Virus record (IMG/VR): IMGVR_UViG_3300042565_001635
Span: 1 to 26,630 of that record
Length of the DNA stretch: 26,630 nt
Reading direction: 5' to 3' (one strand)
Origin: a virus
The notes beneath the pieces were generated by a model. That model was not told the DNA's origin. It did not search any database and saw only the letters and a program-made list of their open reading frames with translations. Numbering within the stretch: position 1 is the first letter of the stretch; each line of letters opens with the position of its first letter. A program made the position numbers and the translations under genes. This document shows, piece by piece, positions 21,283 to 26,630 of the stretch.

Positions 21283-24200
21283 ATGGACGAGAAACAACTT
21301 CAATTTTTATTTGATAATTACGGCAAATCAAAAGGGTTTGTTGACTTCAATGAATTTAAGTCTTTAATGCAAAACGAAGGAAGCAGAAAAGTATTTTTTG
21401 ATGATAGCAATAAAGATTTAGGATTTAAAGACTACAATGATTTTGAAGCTACCATAGGAGTAAAAAAAAACGGTGGCGGCAACGATGCTCCTCCACCTAC
21501 GCCTTTGGGTATTGCATCACCTTCCGTTCCCCAATCACAATCAAAAAGTTGGGAAAGTAGTCCACTAAACCCTGCATCTGGAAACTTTACACAAAAGCCA
21601 GAAGATAAAAAAGTAGATACATCAGGAAGAATCATTTTTGATCTAAATGATAAAGGGCAAATTGTAATGCCTACTAAAAAAGCAGACAACATAGAAGCCC
21701 ATAAAGAAGCCGTAAAAAACAATCCTGATAACAGGGGTGGTTATATTGGGAATAAACTGTTAAGAGGTATTGGTGAGCTTATAACAGGCGCATCCGACAA
21801 TGTGATGAATCTTATGACTTCCGTACTTCCAGAATCAGTTATTGGTGGCACAAAAGAGGAGGCTATGAAGCAATGGAGAGAAGAAGTAAGCCCAATTAGT
21901 AGGGAGTTTTTTGAAAAGAACTTGGGAGATAAAACGGTAACAGAAAAACAAAAAGATAAATACGATAACGAATTAATTACATCATCTATTGGCGGTATTG
22001 CACAATCTCTACCCGCTATGCTATCTCCAAAAGGGGCAAAAGCTATTGCTTTAATTTCGCAAGCGGAAGACGCTGCTTTGCAAAGTATTAATAGTACAGA
22101 ACAAGGCAAGGCTCTTCCTGAAAGCACAAAGTCTGTATTTATTTCTGGGGTTGGTGTTGCGCAGGGTCTTATTGAAAAATTTGGACTTGATAAAATATTT
22201 GGCAAGCAATCATCTGCACTCTCACGTAAAATTGCAGGAAAGGTTTTTGCTGATTTATTAAAAACAGCAGATAGTCCTATAACAAAAGAAATGTTTGATG
22301 AGGCTTTAGAGGTATATACAAAGTCAGCAAAACAACAACTACTTAACGCAGTAAAAAAGTTAGGAACAGCAGGTGCGGTAGAGTTTGTTACAGGAACATT
22401 GCAAGAAGGCAGTACCATTTTTGCAGAAATATTATTAAATAAAGGAGTAGGCAAAGATATATTTGAACCGACATCATGGGGCAAGGCAATAGGCAGGTCA
22501 GCAAAAGCAGGATTACAAGAGGCTATTGGAGGTTTTGTATTAGGTGGGGTAACAGTTCCATTTTCTAAAGTAGATAATTACATTTCAGATAAAGTTTCGC
22601 AAGCAAAATCAAGCGAAGATATTGATGTGTTAAAAGTAGAACTTGAACAGGAAATGGATAGGTTAGGTGCTTTTGATGAAGATTCTAAAAATGAAGTAAG
22701 GAAATTAATAGATGATTACACAAGGGTAAATTCTAAAATTCCAGATTCCGTACCTAACAGAAAATTTGCAGCAGATAAAATAATTGAGAGAGAAAACATA
22801 GAACAGGAAATAGAAAGTAAAATTGCCGAAAAAGATTTAGTTGATGTTGCATTTCAGCCCGAAATTCAAACAGAAATAGATTTACTTTCGAAAAAAGTGG
22901 AAGATATAAATAACGAATTGGTTAATCCTAATACCGTAACAGAAGATGGAATACCTAACACCACAACACAAGAACCTGCACCAACAGTTGATAAGCCTAT
23001 CATTGAGGCTACTACAACAGCCAAAGAACAAGGAGGTGAAGCAGCAGTACAACAAAGTACTGAACCAACTGGACAAGGAACTACAAAAACTACCGATGCC
23101 GTTTTAGAAGAAGGTAAAGTAGAACAACTAAGGGCAGCAGAGCAAGCAGAGTATGATGCAATGCCTAATCCAAACGACAAAGGAGCAAGACAAGAAATTT
23201 ACGATAAGTACGATAAACTGATAACTCCTTTATTAGAAAAACAAAAATCAGAAACACCACCTGCATCAAAAGAGTACGTGGTTAAAAAAACAGACGACTA
23301 TGTAAAAGATAAAACAGATAATATAAGTTTGGCTAAAGAAATATTAAATGACTTAGGAGTTGATGCCACTTTTACTGGATTTTCAGACACTAATGGAGTA
23401 TCAGTTTATTTCGAGGATGCAAACGGTCAAAAAATTAGAGTATCAGACCACGATATAACTAACAAGGATAGGGTAAAAGATGAAATTAGTTTAAGGTTCG
23501 ATAACAAAAGGTACGGTGGTGGCGTATATTCAAAATTTGAACAAAATAAAAAAGCAGTAGAATCCCTACTATCTAATCAACAAGTAAATGAACCTACACC
23601 AACAGAAATTACTGCAAATAGCAAACATAGAGGTGTTATTAACGGGAAAGAAGCTACAATATCGGTTAGCAATATTATCACCGAAGGCAAATACAAGGGT
23701 AACGCAAATGTAAATGTAACGTACAATGACGGAAGTGGTGGGTTTGGAGGTAATATGACAGTTGCAGACATTCAAAGAGCAAAATCCCTACTATCTAAAG
23801 AACAATCACTTAAAACAGAAGTCAAGCCTATTGTACAAGAAAGTAAAGAAGTAGGTAAGGAAGATAAAAAAGAAAGCACTACTAATAACCCTGCATCATC
23901 AAGCAAAAAAGAAGAATCAGAAAAAGGAAAAGTAGATACTAAAAAAGAAGGTAAGTACGAAGCTAAAGCAAAGGAACTTGCAGATAAGGTTAGGTCGTTA
24001 AAAGTAAATCTTTCTAAACTAAGTGGTGGTGGTTTACAGTCAAATGTATTGGGTCTTCCTATATCAGTATGGGATGCTTCAATGGAGATAGTGGCTAAGA
24101 CTATTGAAGCAGGTGGGAATGTTGCAGACGCAATTAAAAGAGGTATTAACTACATCCAAAAAAATCATCGTGGACAATGGGATAAGAAAGGGTTTAATGA

Positions 24201-26630
24201 CCAAGTAATGAAAGAATTAGGGGTAAGAGGAATTACTATCAATGGTGAAGACGTAATGGTAAAAGATGATGTAAAATCAAATCGTGAATATGCGGAAACA
24301 GTCAACGGATGGTATTCAGATTTAGAACAATCAGTATTGGATATTAAAGGAGAAAAAGCAAGTGGAACATCATGGGTAAAGGCTTTAGGTAATTCAGATG
24401 AAGCAAAGTGGACAGGGCTTAATGATTGGTTAAATTCACAAACAGGAAGTGTATCTAAAAAAGACATACAACAGTATCTTAAAGATAATAGAATTGAGAT
24501 TGTGGAAGTGGTGAAGGGTTCTAAATATGTGCCTAATTATACAATAGAAAACGAACCACCTGCAAAGTTTGGTGCTACAAGAAATGATTTATTGGGTGCA
24601 TTAATGGCAGCAGAATCAATAGACAATCCACGATTTGAAAAATACCTTGAAAATAGATATGGGAACGGAAAAGAACTACTTGATTGGTTAAAAGAAAATA
24701 CAACAGAAAAAGGGAGTTACTTAAAAGAAGAAGATACAAAATTTGGAGACTACCAATTAGAAGGAGAAAAAGAAAACTACAAAGAGGTATTGGTTACGAT
24801 GCCTGATGGCAATAGAGTAAAAAAATTAGAAACTCAATTACAAGATGAATACGATAAAGCAAATAAGGCGGTTAATGAAGCATTAAAGCCGTTAGATGCT
24901 AAAGCAAAAGAAATTTACGGTGTAACATTTTACACCAGTTTAGACTATAATGAAAAACTTGAAGTTCAATTTGCCTTTTTTAATAAGGGCAACGAGTATA
25001 AGAATTATGAAAAAGCAGTAAAGGAAATGGTTGCTGCAAAAGAAAAGTTGCAGAATATTGATAAGTCAAAATTCAAATCCTCCCACTTTGACGAACCTAA
25101 CATTCTTGTTCATTTAAGAATGAATACAAGGGTAGATGAAGAAGGTAAGAAGACGCTTTTTCTCGAAGAAATTCAGTCAGATTTTGGACAAGCTGGTAAA
25201 AAACAAGGGTTTAAACTTACCGAAAAAGAAGCAGGAGAAGCGTGGAATATTGCCGATAAAAAGTACGCAGATTTTATGAAGCGTATGGAAAGCAAGTATG
25301 GAAAAGAGTGGGAAGATGAATTAGAAAAAAGTGAAGTTGATGAAGAAACTAAACTTTTAGATGCAAGAGAAAATACCAAAGGTGGAACTATACCGCAAGC
25401 CCCCTTCGTAACCGACACAAACGCATGGACTAAATTAGGCTTAAAAGTAGCCCTTAAAGAAGCAGTTAAACAAGGTGCTGATAAAATAGCTTGGACAACA
25501 GGTGAGCAACAGAATGATAGGTATGATTTGAGTAAGAGTGTTGATTATATTAGAAGGTTTGACGACAGAACAAATGACGACAGGTCTTATATTGATATTT
25601 CTACGCCTACATCGCTTATATCATTAGTTGTTGATAATCGCATTGAAAAAGGGAAGGTGCTTGAAAGTAGAAATTCAACAGAAGGGAATGCTTATGTAGG
25701 TAAAAATCTTGAAGATGTTATCGGAAAGGATATTGCCGAAAAAGTAATGAATTTAAGAGATGGGCAAGAATTATCAGGCGAAGGATTAAAAGTAGGCGGC
25801 AAAGGAATGAAAGGCTTCTACGGTTCACCAACAGAGGGAAGTTTAGGCATAGTAGGTAATGTAGCAAAAAGTTTGTTTAAGCAAGAACCGAAAACGGTGG
25901 AGATAGAGGTTGGGGATAGTGGATATACATTAACCTTAAAAGATAAAGACACAGGCAGAACCACGATAAATCAATTTGACAATAAACAAAAAGCAAGTGC
26001 ATGGCTTTCTAAAGAAGTAAATGCAGGTAGAAATTATGAAGTTGTTAGTGAAGAAAGTGGTAAACGAAATTCGACCCAACACTCCATAGACATAACACCC
26101 GAACTAAAAGCAGAGGTAGAGAGTGGTCTTCCATTATTTAAGGACATAAAAGGAAGGGGTAAAGAAATAGCGGACTTATTGCGTAAGGGAAAGATAAAGT
26201 TAGGAAGCAGAGGATTGCAGTCTAACATAGCAGGGCTTCCTATTGCAGTATATAACGGTGCAATAGAGGTTATAGCAAGGGGATTGGAAACAGGTGCTAC
26301 ATTAACACAAGCAATTAATCAAGCCTACAAAAAATTAAAACTAAAAGAAAGAAAAGGTTTTAATCAAGATGAATTTATTAAGCAACTTGAAGATGCCACA
26401 GGGGAAAAATTCATTGAAGAATCCGATGTTCCACCACCTAAAAAACCACCAGTAGAAACAGCCAATACAGAAGGAGAGGGAGAACTTTCTGAAAAGGGAA
26501 TCATGAACAGGCTAAACAAAGCAAAAAATGTTTCTGATGAATCAAAAAAAGGCTATCAGGAAGCAGGGCTTAAATATGTAGTAGCAAGTAGGGAGGAAGC
26601 GCAATCTGTTGCCAAGTCCATTATAGATGA
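21283..26630 (+). CDS. Giant polyvalent virion protein, 3' end outside window
   Basis: The open frame from ATG 21283 runs 1782 codons to the window edge without a stop. Residues 1-60 contain two short repeats around DFNEFKSLM and GFKDYNDFEATIG. A Pro/Ser linker follows. Helical, glycine-rich hydrophobic stretches lie at about 390-430 (GKAIGRSAKAGLQEAIGGFV). Long charged linkers follow. A conserved block at about 1270-1540 has the signature of phage large polyvalent proteins: EPNILVHLRMNTRVDEEG, FLEEIQSDF (1293-1301), AWTTGEQQNDRYDL (1403-1416) and GMKGFYG (1508-1514). DITPELKAEVESGLPLF (about 1603-1619) follows. One 43-residue unit occurs twice. Such proteins are thought to be carried in the virion and delivered to the host. 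The activities of this block are not established. Confidence 0.72.
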   Translation, partial: MDEKQLQFLFDNYGKSKGFVDFNEFKSLMQNEGSRKVFFDDSNKDLGFKDYNDFEATIGVKKNGGGNDAPPPTPLGIASPSVPQSQSKSWESSPLNPASGNFTQKPEDKKVDTSGRIIFDLNDKGQIVMPTKKADNIEAHKEAVKNNPDNRGGYIGNKLLRGIGELITGASDNVMNLMTSVLPESVIGGTKEEAMKQWREEVSPISREFFEKNLGDKTVTEKQKDKYDNELITSSIGGIAQSLPAMLSPKGAKAIALISQAEDAALQSINSTEQGKALPESTKSVFISGVGVAQGLIEKFGLDKIFGKQSSALSRKIAGKVFADLLKTADSPITKEMFDEALEVYTKSAKQQLLNAVKKLGTAGAVEFVTGTLQEGSTIFAEILLNKGVGKDIFEPTSWGKAIGRSAKAGLQEAIGGFVLGGVTVPFSKVDNYISDKVSQAKSSEDIDVLKVELEQEMDRLGAFDEDSKNEVRKLIDDYTRVNSKIPDSVPNRKFAADKIIERENIEQEIESKIAEKDLVDVAFQPEIQTEIDLLSKKVEDINNELVNPNTVTEDGIPNTTTQEPAPTVDKPIIEATTTAKEQGGEAAVQQSTEPTGQGTTKTTDAVLEEGKVEQLRAAEQAEYDAMPNPNDKGARQEIYDKYDKLITPLLEKQKSETPPASKEYVVKKTDDYVKDKTDNISLAKEILNDLGVDATFTGFSDTNGVSVYFEDANGQKIRVSDHDITNKDRVKDEISLRFDNKRYGGGVYSKFEQNKKAVESLLSNQQVNEPTPTEITANSKHRGVINGKEATISVSNIITEGKYKGNANVNVTYNDGSGGFGGNMTVADIQRAKSLLSKEQSLKTEVKPIVQESKEVGKEDKKESTTNNPASSSKKEESEKGKVDTKKEGKYEAKAKELADKVRSLKVNLSKLSGGGLQSNVLGLPISVWDASMEIVAKTIEAGGNVADAIKRGINYIQKNHRGQWDKKGFNDQVMKELGVRGITINGEDVMVKDDVKSNREYAETVNGWYSDLEQSVLDIKGEKASGTSWVKALGNSDEAKWTGLNDWLNSQTGSVSKKDIQQYLKDNRIEIVEVVKGSKYVPNYTIENEPPAKFGATRNDLLGALMAAESIDNPRFEKYLENRYGNGKELLDWLKENTTEKGSYLKEEDTKFGDYQLEGEKENYKEVLVTMPDGNRVKKLETQLQDEYDKANKAVNEALKPLDAKAKEIYGVTFYTSLDYNEKLEVQFAFFNKGNEYKNYEKAVKEMVAAKEKLQNIDKSKFKSSHFDEPNILVHLRMNTRVDEEGKKTLFLEEIQSDFGQAGKKQGFKLTEKEAGEAWNIADKKYADFMKRMESKYGKEWEDELEKSEVDEETKLLDARENTKGGTIPQAPFVTDTNAWTKLGLKVALKEAVKQGADKIAWTTGEQQNDRYDLSKSVDYIRRFDDRTNDDRSYIDISTPTSLISLVVDNRIEKGKVLESRNSTEGNAYVGKNLEDVIGKDIAEKVMNLRDGQELSGEGLKVGGKGMKGFYGSPTEGSLGIVGNVAKSLFKQEPKTVEIEVGDSGYTLTLKDKDTGRTTINQFDNKQKASAWLSKEVNAGRNYEVVSEESGKRNSTQHSIDITPELKAEVESGLPLFKDIKGRGKEIADLLRKGKIKLGSRGLQSNIAGLPIAVYNGAIEVIARGLETGATLTQAINQAYKKLKLKERKGFNQDEFIKQLEDATGEKFIEESDVPPPKKPPVETANTEGEGELSEKGIMNRLNKAKNVSDESKKGYQEAGLKYVVASREEAQSVAKSIID
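24031..24159 (+). repeat. Copy 1 of a duplicated unit in the giant protein
   Basis: Encodes residues 917-959 of the giant protein, starting GLQSNVLGLPISVWDASMEI. It matches copy 2 at 16 of the first 39 positions, with mostly conservative changes elsewhere. It follows a long acidic/basic linker (KKEGKYEAKAKEL). Confidence 0.6.
26212..26340 (+). repeat. Copy 2 of a duplicated unit in the giant protein
   Basis: Encodes residues 1644-1686, starting GLQSNIAGLPIAVYNGAIEV. The distance between copies is 2181 bases (727 codons). It comes just after the DITPEL motif and may start a second module of the protein, beyond the conserved polyvalent block. Confidence 0.6.

Noticed and set aside
21432-22484. 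Long minus-strand frames opposite the giant gene
   Set aside because: They are shadows: the plus-strand frame is continuous, carries known phage motifs and agrees with the direction of every other gene.
1-26630. CRISPR arrays, insertion sequences, tRNA genes, attachment sites and riboswitches
   Set aside because: I saw no regular direct repeats with spacers, transposase motifs, tRNA-like cloverleaf stretches in gaps, integrase or obvious attachment core. Gaps are too short for most such elements.

Overview
The window is a dense, entirely plus-strand piece of a tailed-phage genome (free phage or prophage; the sequence alone cannot decide). Stop and start codons overlap at most junctions (ATGA, TAATG, or overlaps of 10-30 bases), intergenic gaps are tiny, and no rRNA or tRNA gene was seen. 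The DNA is AT-rich. Starts are preceded by A-rich leaders rather than Shine-Dalgarno sequences, and the two best promoter-like sites fit the TAnnTTTG -7 element of Bacteroidetes. Together with the protein families, this points to a phage of a Bacteroidetes host.

Left part (1-3335): DNA-metabolism and regulatory genes. These are a NinG/Rap-like recombination protein, a small unknown, a DPPY-type DNA methyltransferase, an ASCH-like protein, a two-helix membrane protein, a protein with a DnaA domain IV-like DNA-binding end, and a small HTH protein. The block ends in a hairpin and then a 16-bp exact match to the bacterial ParB-binding site parS, 11 bp before a GroES-like gene.

Middle part (3336-12821): an unusual cassette that starts and ends with cpn10/GroES-like genes. 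Between them lie five GT-A-type glycosyltransferase-like proteins, three class I (Rossmann) SAM-methyltransferase-like proteins, a dual-specificity-type phosphatase with an intact HCx5R loop, an HNH homing-type endonuclease and several small unknown proteins. No sugar-nucleotide synthesis genes are seen. Glycosylation with methylation of virion proteins, of phage DNA or of the host surface are all possible.

Right part (12869-26630): the virion module, preceded by a candidate promoter and dyad. It has neck/connector-like and small structural proteins, a third short cpn10-like protein, a 1029-residue tail protein, two probable internal/ejected virion proteins, and the first 1782 codons of a giant polyvalent protein that runs off the right edge. 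Terminase, portal, major capsid and lysis genes are absent from the window. Most family assignments rest on recognised motifs and layout, not on searches.
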